Assembly: GCF_031458115.1 (NCBI RefSeq)
Contig: NZ_JAVDXV010000014.1
Location: 33,252 to 97,251, forward strand
Reading direction: 5' to 3'
Length of the DNA: 64,000 nucleotides
Origin: Pelomonas asaccharophilus_A
GTDB lineage: Bacteria > Pseudomonadota > Gammaproteobacteria > Burkholderiales > Burkholderiaceae_C
This document shows positions 34,627 to 42,682 of the stretch, piece after piece. The position numbers and the translations under genes were made by a program. The notes beneath the pieces were generated by a model. It searched no databases and was not told where the DNA came from. It saw nothing but the letters and a program-made list of their open reading frames with translations. The first letter of the stretch is position 1; the number at the start of each line of letters is the position of its first letter.

Positions 34627-35310
34627 ATGAAGATCCTGGTCGTCGAAGACGAAGTCAAGGCGGCCGCTTACCTGCGCAAGGGCCTCACGGAGGAGGGGTA
34701 TCAGGTTGAGGTGGCTCACTCCGGCGTTGACGGACTCCACATGGCGTCCGTCAACGAGTACGACCTCGTCATCCTGGATTGGATGCTGCCTGGCATCGAT
34801 GGGATGGCGGTCCTCTCCGCACTGCGCCACACGCGTTCAGTACCCGTCCTCATGCTGACCGCGCGCGGCCAGATCGAGGACCGGGTACGAGGTCTGCAGG
34901 GCGGGGCGGATGACTACTTGGTCAAGCCATTTGCGTTCTCTGAGCTGGTGGCGCGCGTGCAGGTGTTGCTGCGTCGATCCGGAGGACATCAAAGCGACGC
35001 GGAGACCATCCTCCTCCGGGTGGCCGACCTGGAGGTCGACACCGTACGGCGCAAGGCGACTCGAGGGGGGCAAAGGCTTGAGCTGACTCCGAAGGAGTTC
35101 AGCCTGCTGATCCTGCTGCTCAGACGCAAGGGGCATGTGCTGTCGCGCACGGAGATCGCGTCTCAGGTCTGGGATATGAACTTCGACAGCGAGACCAATG
35201 TGGTCGAAGTTGCCATCCGCCGTCTGCGCTCCAAGGTTGATCAGCCGTTTGACCGGCATCTTCTGCACACGGTCCGAGGTGTCGGCTACGTGCTGGAGGA
35301 ACGACCGTGA
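34627..35310 (+). CDS. czcR: CzcR-type response regulator
   Basis: A 227-residue OmpR-family regulator of the heavy-metal subgroup (CzcR/CopR/CusR). Receiver features: VVEDEVKAAAYLRKGL at the start, phospho-acceptor D51 in LVILDWMLPGIDG, and K in DDYLVKPFAF. The winged helix has LTPKEFSLLILLLRRKG and TNVVEVAIRRLRSKVD. It follows czcA by 97 bases and its stop overlaps the sensor gene start (GTGA). The operator at 27302 is a likely target. Confidence 0.9.
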   Translation: MKILVVEDEVKAAAYLRKGLTEEGYQVEVAHSGVDGLHMASVNEYDLVILDWMLPGIDGMAVLSALRHTRSVPVLMLTARGQIEDRVRGLQGGADDYLVKPFAFSELVARVQVLLRRSGGHQSDAETILLRVADLEVDTVRRKATRGGQRLELTPKEFSLLILLLRRKGHVLSRTEIASQVWDMNFDSETNVVEVAIRRLRSKVDQPFDRHLLHTVRGVGYVLEERP

Positions 35311-36716
35311 TCGCGCAGGTGTTCCAGGCACCGAGCCTTCGTGCGCGGCTGTCGCGCCAGTTCGCGTTGCAGACCATTGTTGGCCTCAGCCTGGTCTGCG
35401 GGGTCGTCTATCTCGTCATCGCACTGACGCTGGCTGGCCGACAGGACGATACGCTCGTCAAGAAGCGCGCGGCGGTTCAGCGACTGTTGGCAGAAGGGGA
35501 GGAGCTTCACGACGTTCCCGCGATCAAGCATCTGCTGAGCGACTTTCTGGCGGGCCACGATGACCTGTCACTCGTGGTGCGTCAGCGCGATGGCCTGGCG
35601 GTGTTCGACAAGAACGATCCCACTCGTCCGGAGGACATGAGCAAACGGTTGACGTTCGAAGTCAAGTTGCCGGTGGAATTGGGAGGCGCCGGGACCGCGG
35701 AGTTCATCTACGACATCCGCAAGGACGAGTCCCTTTTGAGCCGCCTCTGGTGGACCCTGCTCACGGCGGCCATCGTGGGCACGTTTGCGGTGTCCGCGAC
35801 GGGCTTCCTGCTTGTCAAGAGGGGGCTGGCTCCGTTGAATGCGCTGGCACGCCGGACATCAGAGCTGGATGCGAGTCGCTTGGACCTGCGCCTTGACGGG
35901 GCAGGCCAGCCCGAAGAGGTGCAACCCCTGCTGATGCAGCTCAATGCGTTGCTCGATCGTCTGCAGGCAGCCTATGCGCAGATGGAGGCGTTCAACGCTG
36001 ACGTCGCCCATGAACTTAACAATCCGCTGTCCATCCTGATCGGATCCTGCGAAGTCGCGCTGCGGCGTCCGAGATCGCAGGCGGAGTTGCATGACACGCT
36101 GACCTCGAACCTGGAGGAACTCAGGCGCGTCGCAGGCATCGTGGCGGACATGTTGTTCCTGTCGCATGCCGAGCGTGGCGTGGAGGCTCGCCGGACGTTG
36201 CCAATGAGCCTGGCGGATCTTGCGGCTGAGGTCATCGAGTACCACGAGGCTGCGCTTGAGGAAGCCGAGCTGCGTGTCGAGGTACTGGGCGATGCGCGCG
36301 TCGCCGTGGATGTTGGGCTGGTACGGCGGGCGCTGTCGAACCTACTCAGCAATGCCACCAGATATGCAGTCAAAGGATCACAAATTGAAGTTCGCATCGA
36401 CCGCTTGGAATCAAGCATCGTGTCGATCGGCGTACACAACCAAGGTGAGGTGATTCCGCCTCAGCATCTGCCGCGACTTTTTGACCGGTTCTACCGGATC
36501 GACCCGTCGCGCACCAATGCGAACCGCAACCACGGACTCGGGCTGGCCATCGTGGCGGCCATCGCGAAGATGCACGGCGGTACCGTGGCCGCGGAGTCTG
36601 ATCAAACGGGCACCTTCATCCGATTCACGCTAATGACAGGCTCTGGAGCCGCAAAGACAGGTGAACCAGAACGCATGGCGGTGCGGGTGCGTGATGAGGG
36701 GAATGGAGCGTGCTGA
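35307..36716 (+). CDS. czcS: CzcS-type sensor histidine kinase
   Basis: A 469-residue heavy-metal sensor kinase. It has two membrane helices (about 25-45 and 155-175) around a periplasmic sensor of about 110 residues, a HAMP segment after KRGLAPLNALA, phospho-acceptor H235 in DVAHELNNPLSIL and HATPase motifs NLLSNATRY and HGLGLAIVAAIA. The H box reads HELNNP rather than the usual HELRTP, a known variant in some kinases. Start is GTG, overlapping the czcR stop. The C-terminal 20 residues beyond the ATPase domain are variable. Confidence 0.88.
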   Translation: MIAQVFQAPSLRARLSRQFALQTIVGLSLVCGVVYLVIALTLAGRQDDTLVKKRAAVQRLLAEGEELHDVPAIKHLLSDFLAGHDDLSLVVRQRDGLAVFDKNDPTRPEDMSKRLTFEVKLPVELGGAGTAEFIYDIRKDESLLSRLWWTLLTAAIVGTFAVSATGFLLVKRGLAPLNALARRTSELDASRLDLRLDGAGQPEEVQPLLMQLNALLDRLQAAYAQMEAFNADVAHELNNPLSILIGSCEVALRRPRSQAELHDTLTSNLEELRRVAGIVADMLFLSHAERGVEARRTLPMSLADLAAEVIEYHEAALEEAELRVEVLGDARVAVDVGLVRRALSNLLSNATRYAVKGSQIEVRIDRLESSIVSIGVHNQGEVIPPQHLPRLFDRFYRIDPSRTNANRNHGLGLAIVAAIAKMHGGTVAAESDQTGTFIRFTLMTGSGAAKTGEPERMAVRVRDEGNGAC

Positions 36717-36901
36717 ACCTGTTCGAACACCTTCGCGAGAAACATCACGGGCTAGCCCTCTACATCTTCGGGAGCTCCATCGCGGTCATCATCATCTCCT
36801 TGTTGTTGCTGATCTACTTCCTGCGGCAGGACCGCATCAAGAAGCAGCAGCGCAGGGAAGAACGTCGCGAGCAGCGACGCCGGACGCGCCAAAAGCGGTA
36901 G
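36710..36901 (+). CDS. Small single-helix membrane protein
   Basis: The 63-residue product has one hydrophobic helix (about residues 17-38, ALYIFGSSIAVIIISLLLLI) followed by a strongly basic tail of about 20 residues (KKQQRREERREQRRRTR). The GTG start overlaps the last codons of czcS, so it is translationally coupled. No family recognised. A role as a small regulator of the sensor kinase or pump is speculation from position only. Confidence 0.5.
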   Translation: MLNLFEHLREKHHGLALYIFGSSIAVIIISLLLLIYFLRQDRIKKQQRREERREQRRRTRQKR

Positions 36902-36934
36902 CCTCCTACATCGACCCGTTGTTAGGATCATTTG

Positions 36935-37297
36935 GTGCGCAAAGCTCTCGTGATCTTTCTGCTTGGACTGTTGTCCTTCCAGCTTGTCTGGGGGGCAGCC
37001 GCCGGTTACTGCCGGCACGAGCAGGACGTTGAGGTCAGCCATTTTGGGCATCACGTGCACAAGCACCAGACCAAGGCGGGGAGCTCTCCGGATGGAGCGA
37101 ACAGCCCTGTCGACAACCTGAATGGCGAAGACGCTGACTGCATGGCATGCCACCTCTGCGGCCCAAGCCTGGTTGGTGTTGTCTACGACGCCCCGCATCC
37201 GGCAGGCGTTTCACATGCCGTGGCATCAGCCGAGAAGGACCACTCCAGGTTACTGATACCGGCGATCTACCGGCCCAATTGGGTCGCTGCTTCTTGA
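36935..37297 (+). CDS. CzcI-like small periplasmic protein (copy 2)
   Basis: A 120-residue exported protein, signal peptide VRKALVIFLLGLLSFQLVWG, then AAAGYCRHE, VSHFGHHVHKHQ and DADCMACHLCGPS, ending YRPNW. It shares the full Cys/His layout with copy 1 at 27918, including an additional Cys (CHLC). A GTG start at 36935 is more likely than the TTG one codon before. It lies between the czcRS operon and the czcP-type ATPase gene, which suggests it belongs with the ATPase as copy 1 belongs with czcCBA. Confidence 0.75.
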   Translation: MRKALVIFLLGLLSFQLVWGAAAGYCRHEQDVEVSHFGHHVHKHQTKAGSSPDGANSPVDNLNGEDADCMACHLCGPSLVGVVYDAPHPAGVSHAVASAEKDHSRLLIPAIYRPNWVAAS

Positions 37298-37302
37298 TCT
37301 GA

Positions 37303-37345
37303 GCCTAGCTTCGCTAGGCAGAGCCGCTGGCGCACCGCCAGTGGC
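37303..37345. terminator. Two tandem hairpins after the second czcI-like gene
   Basis: First hairpin: 7-bp arms 37303-37309 and 37313-37319 with loop TTC. Second: 10-bp arms 37323-37332 and 37336-37345 with one G-U pair and loop CAC. There is no T tract. They could protect the upstream mRNA or slow transcription before the ATPase gene. Confidence 0.45.
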
Positions 37346-37448
37346 ATGGACGACCTGACCACTTTCTGAGGTTGCAGGTCCGACTCCACGGGCAGCCATT
37401 GCAGCTTTTGCGTACCGGCCGCCGCCATTCAAGAAAGAGAAGCTGTCC

Positions 37449-40118
37449 ATGAGTGACACCCAGAAGCTGCGGTTGAATCTCCCGCTGGTACTTCCGGAGA
37501 TTCACGGTGCTGATGATCCCTGCGTCAAACGGTTGCAGGACAAGCTAACTGGCCGCCCCGGCATTGACGAAGCACATGTGACGGGGTTAGAGGAAGGCAC
37601 ACCACAGCTGTGCGTTCACTACGACTCCAATGTGATCTCGCTGAGCCGGCTGCGTGAGCTCGTCAGCTCCGAAGGCATGGCGTTGACGGATCAATTTGCT
37701 CACGTCCTTGGCCGAGTGAACCTGCCGATGCATGCCCGGTATGCGCAACGCGTCGCTGATGTCTTGCGTTCGGTGGAAGGCGTGGTTGAGGCGGATGTCT
37801 CGCCGAGTGGTGTCGTGCGCCTCGAGTACGACCGTTCAACGGTTGATCAAGGCAAGCTGGACCAGTGCCTGACTTCGCTGGACATCACCCTGAATGACGC
37901 CAGCGGACCCGCGGAGCGGCGTCAGCTCGCTATGGAAGCGGCTCAAGAGCCTGTGGCCAACGCGAGTCAGGCAGCTACGGCCAGTCATGCCCATACAGGG
38001 CATGACCACGAGCATGGTGACGAGCACGACCACGGACCTGGCAGCAAGCCTAGGAGCGGGCCAAAACATGGGGAAGATGGCCATGTCCATGGCAAGGAGG
38101 AAGAAGGCGGGGATGGCCACGAGCACGGCGGAATCTTTGGCGAGCGGACAGAGCTGATCTTTGCGTGCCTGTCGGGGGCATTCCTGCTGGCGGGGTGGTT
38201 GGTGGGGCGCAATGGTTCTGGGCCTGACTGGCTACCCACCGCCTGCTATGTGGTTTCCTACTTCTTCGGCGGGTTCTATACCGTTCGCGAGGCCATCGAG
38301 AACCTGCGTGCCAAGCGCTTCGAAATCGACACCCTGATGCTGGTCGCAGCAGCTGGCGCCGCTGCCCTGGGCTCGTGGGGCGAGGGGGCGTTGCTGCTTT
38401 TCCTGTTCAGTCTTGGCCATTCGCTGGAGCACTATGCGATGGGTCGTGCTCGTCGCGCCATCGAGGCGCTGGCCAAGCTTGCACCGGAAACAGCGCTGGT
38501 GCGTCGCGAATCCGGGACTGAGGTTGTGCCCCTGGAGAAGTTGGCGGTGGGGGACATTGTGGTCGTGAAGCCCAATGAGAGGCTGCCTGCAGACGGCGTG
38601 GTGGTGGTCGGCACCTCCAGCGTCAATCAGGCACCCGTCACGGGCGAGAGCGTTCCCGTCGACAAGCGGCCGGTGGAAGATGGCAAGACGGCGATCGGCA
38701 ACTTCGAGCGTGTGTCCGCCGAGAACCGGGTTTTCGCTGGCACGATCAATGGCTCTGGCGCGATGGACGTCATGGTTGCGCGCAAAGCCGACCAATCGAC
38801 GATGGCGCGAGTGGTCAAGATGGTGACCGAGGCTGAGGCACAGCGTTCGCCCACGCAGCAGTTCACCGAAAAGTTCGAGCGCATCTTCGTGCCTTCCGTG
38901 CTGGCACTGGTCGTGGTGCTGCTGTGTGCCGGACTGGTCATTGATGAACCGTTCTCGGAGACGTTCTATCGCGCAATGGCTGTTCTCGTCGCTGCAAGCC
39001 CGTGCGCGCTGGCGATCTCGGTGCCCAGTGCCGTCCTGAGCGGTGTCGCACGTGCCGCGCGAGGAGGCGTCCTGGTCAAGGGGGGCGGCCCCTTGGAGAA
39101 CCTAGGCACGCTGACGTCCATTGCGTTCGACAAGACCGGCACACTGACTGAAGGCAAGCCAAAGCTGACTGACGTGGTGTCGGCGCAAGACGTGCCTCAG
39201 GATGAGTTGCTGGCGGTGGCGTTGGCTGTCGAAGAGCATAGCGATCACCCTCTCGCGGCAGCCATCGTCAGCGGCGCGAAGGAGCGGCTTGGCGACAAAG
39301 CCGACCTGCTGCAGGCGTCCGACGTCAAGAGCATCACAGGTCGTGGCGTGCAGGCGCAGCTCGGCGGAGAAACGGTGCACATCGGCAAGCCGGTGCTGTT
39401 CACCGAGTTGGCCGACTCCAAGGTGCCTGCGGACGTCGACGAGGCAAACAGGAAGCTCGTGGCCGATGGCCGTACGACCATGATCGTGCGCAAGGGCAAT
39501 CGCTTCCTTGGGGTGATCGGCGTCATGGATACGCCGCGCCCGGTTGCTGGCCAGGTCATGGGTGAACTGCGCAAGCTCGGCATTGAGCGCTTGATCATGA
39601 TCTCTGGCGACAACCAGAAGGTTGCCGAAGCCGTCGCCCAGACGGTCGGCCTGACGGAAGCCCGAGGCGATCTCATGCCCGAACAGAAGGTCGAGGAGAT
39701 CAAGAAGCTGCGCACGGAGCACGGCAAGGTCGCGATGGTCGGCGATGGCGTCAATGACGCGCCAGCCATGGCCAACGCTACTGTCGGAATCGCGATGGGT
39801 GCGGCAGGCTCGGACGTCGCCTTGGAGACCGCCGACGTGGCGCTGATGGCTGATGACCTGGCGCAGTTGCCGTTTGCGGTCGGTCTGTCCCGTAGCACCA
39901 GTCGCGTTATCAAGCAGAACCTCTGGGTGAGCTTGGGTGTGGTGGCGGTCCTGATTCCTTCCACCATCTTGGGTTTGAGCATCGGCACCGCCGTCATCTT
40001 CCACGAGGGCTCGACGCTGCTGGTGGTCTTCAACGCTTTGAGATTGCTGGCCTACAAACCGTTTGACAAGAGCATGAAGTCGGCGGAAGCGGCTCGGCCC
40101 GTTGAGGTGAAGCCGTGA
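37449..40118 (+). CDS. czcP: P1B-4-type heavy-metal ATPase, CzcP-like
   Basis: An 889-residue ATP-driven exporter of Zn/Cd/Co from cytoplasm to periplasm. The N-terminal 180 residues resemble two degenerate HMA-like domains without CxxC, followed by a His/Asp/Glu-rich stretch (about 178-230, HTGHDHEHGDEHDHG). The membrane metal site is SPC (S517-P518-C519), not CPC, and a late helix has HEGST; both mark the P1B-4/CzcP branch. The phosphorylated Asp is D561 in DKTGTLTEG, TGES lies near 400, and the hinge is GDGVNDAPAM. It probably cooperates with czcCBA by fast cytoplasmic clearance, as CzcP does in Cupriavidus. Confidence 0.9.
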   Translation: MSDTQKLRLNLPLVLPEIHGADDPCVKRLQDKLTGRPGIDEAHVTGLEEGTPQLCVHYDSNVISLSRLRELVSSEGMALTDQFAHVLGRVNLPMHARYAQRVADVLRSVEGVVEADVSPSGVVRLEYDRSTVDQGKLDQCLTSLDITLNDASGPAERRQLAMEAAQEPVANASQAATASHAHTGHDHEHGDEHDHGPGSKPRSGPKHGEDGHVHGKEEEGGDGHEHGGIFGERTELIFACLSGAFLLAGWLVGRNGSGPDWLPTACYVVSYFFGGFYTVREAIENLRAKRFEIDTLMLVAAAGAAALGSWGEGALLLFLFSLGHSLEHYAMGRARRAIEALAKLAPETALVRRESGTEVVPLEKLAVGDIVVVKPNERLPADGVVVVGTSSVNQAPVTGESVPVDKRPVEDGKTAIGNFERVSAENRVFAGTINGSGAMDVMVARKADQSTMARVVKMVTEAEAQRSPTQQFTEKFERIFVPSVLALVVVLLCAGLVIDEPFSETFYRAMAVLVAASPCALAISVPSAVLSGVARAARGGVLVKGGGPLENLGTLTSIAFDKTGTLTEGKPKLTDVVSAQDVPQDELLAVALAVEEHSDHPLAAAIVSGAKERLGDKADLLQASDVKSITGRGVQAQLGGETVHIGKPVLFTELADSKVPADVDEANRKLVADGRTTMIVRKGNRFLGVIGVMDTPRPVAGQVMGELRKLGIERLIMISGDNQKVAEAVAQTVGLTEARGDLMPEQKVEEIKKLRTEHGKVAMVGDGVNDAPAMANATVGIAMGAAGSDVALETADVALMADDLAQLPFAVGLSRSTSRVIKQNLWVSLGVVAVLIPSTILGLSIGTAVIFHEGSTLLVVFNALRLLAYKPFDKSMKSAEAARPVEVKP

Positions 40119-40147
40119 GACGGCCCCATGACCAACGGGGCGAGGAC

Positions 40148-40606
40148 ATGCAAGCCCTACAGGCGATGGATGATGTCGACGGTGATCTGACAGACATGCT
40201 GGGCGAGCTGCGGGTGCTGCTGCCCACAGCGCAACTGCTGTCCGCCTTCTTGATCGCCGTGCCGTTCGCCCCGGGCTTTCGCAACATCGTGCAGGCCGAG
40301 AAGCACGTCTTCCTGGCGACGTTCCTGTTCTCTGTCGCGGCATTGGTGCTGTTCACCGCGCCTGCGGTGCAGCATCGGCTGATGCGCCCACTTCAGCAGC
40401 GAGCGAGATTCAAGGCACGGGCGAGTAGGCAGATGCTCCTGGGCGCGGCCTCTCTTGCTATCGCGCTGGTGCTTGCCACGCAGTTCGTGCTTTCCGAGGT
40501 TCTGGGCCACACAGTGGGAAATGTGGCGGGCGTTGTCATTGGTGGATTGATCGGCACGGCGTGGCTGCTGGTGCCTCTGATCTGGAACCGACGGCAGTCT
40601 GCGTGA
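40148..40606 (+). CDS. DUF6328-like membrane protein
   Basis: A 152-residue protein with about four membrane helices; ELRVLLPTAQLLSAFLIAV, a PFAPGF turn, and VFLATFLFSVAALVLFTAP followed by a HRLM segment are the pattern of DUF6328 proteins. I chose the ATG at 40148 (GAGGA upstream); a GTG at 40115 overlaps the ATPase stop and is an alternative. Function unknown. It closes the forward Czc module. Confidence 0.7.
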   Translation: MQALQAMDDVDGDLTDMLGELRVLLPTAQLLSAFLIAVPFAPGFRNIVQAEKHVFLATFLFSVAALVLFTAPAVQHRLMRPLQQRARFKARASRQMLLGAASLAIALVLATQFVLSEVLGHTVGNVAGVVIGGLIGTAWLLVPLIWNRRQSA

Positions 40607-40753
40607 CCGACTGGCCTCGCGTGACATCGCGGGCCTGCTCAGCTCGCTAAACCGTGATGGATAGTGCCTTTGCCGGACCGCCCAGAGCTTGGTCCAAATG
40701 CATTGGAAGCATCGGCTGAGCGCGTTGACGACGTGGCCGACTTTCGGTCGTGG

Positions 40754-41200
40754 CTAGCGTCGAGGATCAGCGATCGCCATCCTGAATTCCTTCAGCTCAT
40801 CATCCAACGACGTGACAGCGAGCTGATGAAGGATGGAGTTCTGCGCGAAGGATGCGCGCTCCCTGTCAAGATCGACAGAGTTGCCGTCCAAGCTGGACTG
40901 GGACGGCAGCGCGAACTGGGCAAACTGCATGGTTGTGCGCGGCGCTACCAGGTCCGGAGCAAGATGGCGTTGCGACGTGATTGCGATTGTCGCGGCCGGT
41001 CGGGAGCGCTTGGCTTCCTCCAGCGCCGCAGCAAAGTTGATGTCACGTGCCTGGTACCGAGGCGTGTCGGCGTTCGCGATGTTGCTGGCGATCAGCGCCT
41101 GTCGCTGTCCCCTGAAGATCAGCGCCGTCCCTTTCCAATCGTCGTCGGCCGCGATGGGCGCGGCGCCGCTGCTGGGTGTCGGACGAAGTGAGTCGGACAT
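40754..41200 (-). CDS. flgB: Orphan flagellar basal-body rod protein FlgB
   Basis: FlgB forms the proximal rod of the flagellum. The 148-residue protein has the family core: LIFRGQRQALIASNIANADT near residue 28, PRYQARDINFAAAL, and SLDGNSVDLDRERASFAQNS. N-terminal 20 residues are variable, and the C-terminal 30 residues (LAVTSLDDELKEFRMAI) diverge from the usual ending. No flgC or other flagellar gene is near, whereas flgB normally heads flgBCDEFGHIJKL. It sits alone on the reverse strand between the Czc module and a porin gene. Functional replacement of the chromosomal flgB is doubtful. Confidence 0.8.
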   Translation of the reverse strand: MSDSLRPTPSSGAAPIAADDDWKGTALIFRGQRQALIASNIANADTPRYQARDINFAAALEEAKRSRPAATIAITSQRHLAPDLVAPRTTMQFAQFALPSQSSLDGNSVDLDRERASFAQNSILHQLAVTSLDDELKEFRMAIADPRR

Positions 41201-41260
41201 GGGCGGTTCCTCCGAAGAGGGGAGCGGCAGAGCGCCCCCCTCTCGTAGCTACATTGCCGA

Positions 41261-42307
41261 TCAGAAGCTGTGGCGCATGCCGACTTCCAGACCGGAGGAC
41301 TTCTCGCCCCCACGCATGGCCGTCGGAGTTGTGTACAGCACGGAACTGCGAGCAGCACCCTTGTTGTTGATGTTGGCGTATGTGGCATACAGCGCCGACC
41401 GCTTGGACAGGTCGTGCACGTAGCCAACGGCCAGACGGGTGCTGTCATCTGCGTCGGCATAGCCGGAGCCTGCAGCGCCACCAGAGCGGTTGGCGTTGGT
41501 GTAGCCCAGGCGGATCGAGCCGGACGGGTTGACCGGGATGGTCGCGCCGACGGAGAGTTCCTGTGACTTGCGCGGGCCCCACTTCTTCACATCCAAGAGC
41601 GTGTGCACGGTGCCCCAGGGCGACTTGTAGTTGAACAGCAGGTTGTAGTTCTTGAACTTCGGTTGGCTGCTGCCGACATCAGTCTGACCGATAGCGCCGC
41701 CGACCAGGAAGGTGCTGTTCTCAAAGCCCACACGGCCGCCGGTGTACTTGTTGCCGACCACGCCTTCGCCGGCGGCGACATGAACTTGACCGAACCAGCC
41801 GCCCAGGTTCTTCGGCAGGAAGTAGCTCACGCCGTTGTCGGTACGCTGGGCGGTGGTTGCGCCGCTGCCCAGGACCGCGCTCGAGCCGTAGACGAACACG
41901 CCACGCGACCCGACGCCGACGATGTTGAACTCGTCACCCAGGGCGTTGTTGTAGGTCGGTGTGGTATCGCGGCCGAGGCGAATCTCGCCGAACTCACCCA
42001 TCAGGCTGACGGTGGAACGGCGATTCCAGAACTTGCTGGCATTGGCAGTGCCGGTGTCCAGGTCAACACCGGATTCCAGGTTGAAGCCGGCAGACAGACC
42101 GCCCCCCAGTTGTTCCACACCGCGAACGCCCAGGCGGCTGGTCGTGTTGGCGCCGGAGGTGACGCCCTTGACCGTGCCGGCGCTACCGTTCTTCACTTGG
42201 CGAACGGCGGCATCAGCAACGCCGTACAGCGTGACGGAAGACGATTGCGCAAAAGCAGAACCTGCGAGCGCGCTGCATGCCAAGGCCAAGAGGGCTGGCT
42301 TCTTCAT
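41261..42307 (-). CDS. Gram-negative trimeric porin
   Basis: A 348-residue 16-strand outer-membrane porin of the betaproteobacterial type. Signal peptide MKKPALLALACSALAGSAFA; mature start QSSVTLYGVADAAV is typical; SRLGVRGVEQLGGGLSAGF, the PEFG-like EFGEIRLGRD turn, and the C-terminal aromatic F (GMRHSF) needed for barrel insertion are present. Start ATG is clear with an AGGAG site upstream. It is followed on the same strand by the flgB gene, 60 bases on. Solute specificity cannot be read; a role in metal or stress physiology is not shown. Confidence 0.9.
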   Translation of the reverse strand: MKKPALLALACSALAGSAFAQSSSVTLYGVADAAVRQVKNGSAGTVKGVTSGANTTSRLGVRGVEQLGGGLSAGFNLESGVDLDTGTANASKFWNRRSTVSLMGEFGEIRLGRDTTPTYNNALGDEFNIVGVGSRGVFVYGSSAVLGSGATTAQRTDNGVSYFLPKNLGGWFGQVHVAAGEGVVGNKYTGGRVGFENSTFLVGGAIGQTDVGSSQPKFKNYNLLFNYKSPWGTVHTLLDVKKWGPRKSQELSVGATIPVNPSGSIRLGYTNANRSGGAAGSGYADADDSTRLAVGYVHDLSKRSALYATYANINNKGAARSSVLYTTPTAMRGGEKSSGLEVGMRHSF

Positions 42308-42682
42308 GTACTTCTCCTATTCAGTGGTCGATGCATGAGGTCGTGGATCGCCTCAAGCAGCTTGAAGGCTATGGATCGCGACTAGGGAAATCCATGACGA
42401 AGACGATTTCGGTGGGGGCGCGCTCGCACCGGGGCATGCAAACGGTCTGCTGACGTGCCTTGAAATCGACATCGCGCGCTGTGGCGCAACTCCTGGTTTC
42501 GTTTCACACGGAAGTCACACATGGCGAGGGTCGCGGCAGCCTTCCCGAAAGTGACAAAACCGTAATCCGCCGGACCGGCGGTCGTCAGGCGAGTCTTTCT
42601 AAGCTGCCCGCGGATTGGGCGCTGTCAGCGTCCACGAACGATAGAGAGCTTTGGCGATGCGCCAGTGCGAAGAAGGCGCAGG
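42308..42682. other. 375-base divergent intergenic region
   Basis: The region carries the promoters of the porin (leftward) and the Sel1-like gene (rightward). One site, TGACAAAACCGTAAT at 42551-42565, resembles the CopR-type box TGACANNTNTGTNAT with two mismatches at fixed positions. I see no other gene, RNA or repeat. Confidence 0.35.

Noticed and set aside
40664..41423. Forward frames across flgB and the porin end
   Set aside because: Shadow frames; FlgB and porin signatures are on the reverse strand.
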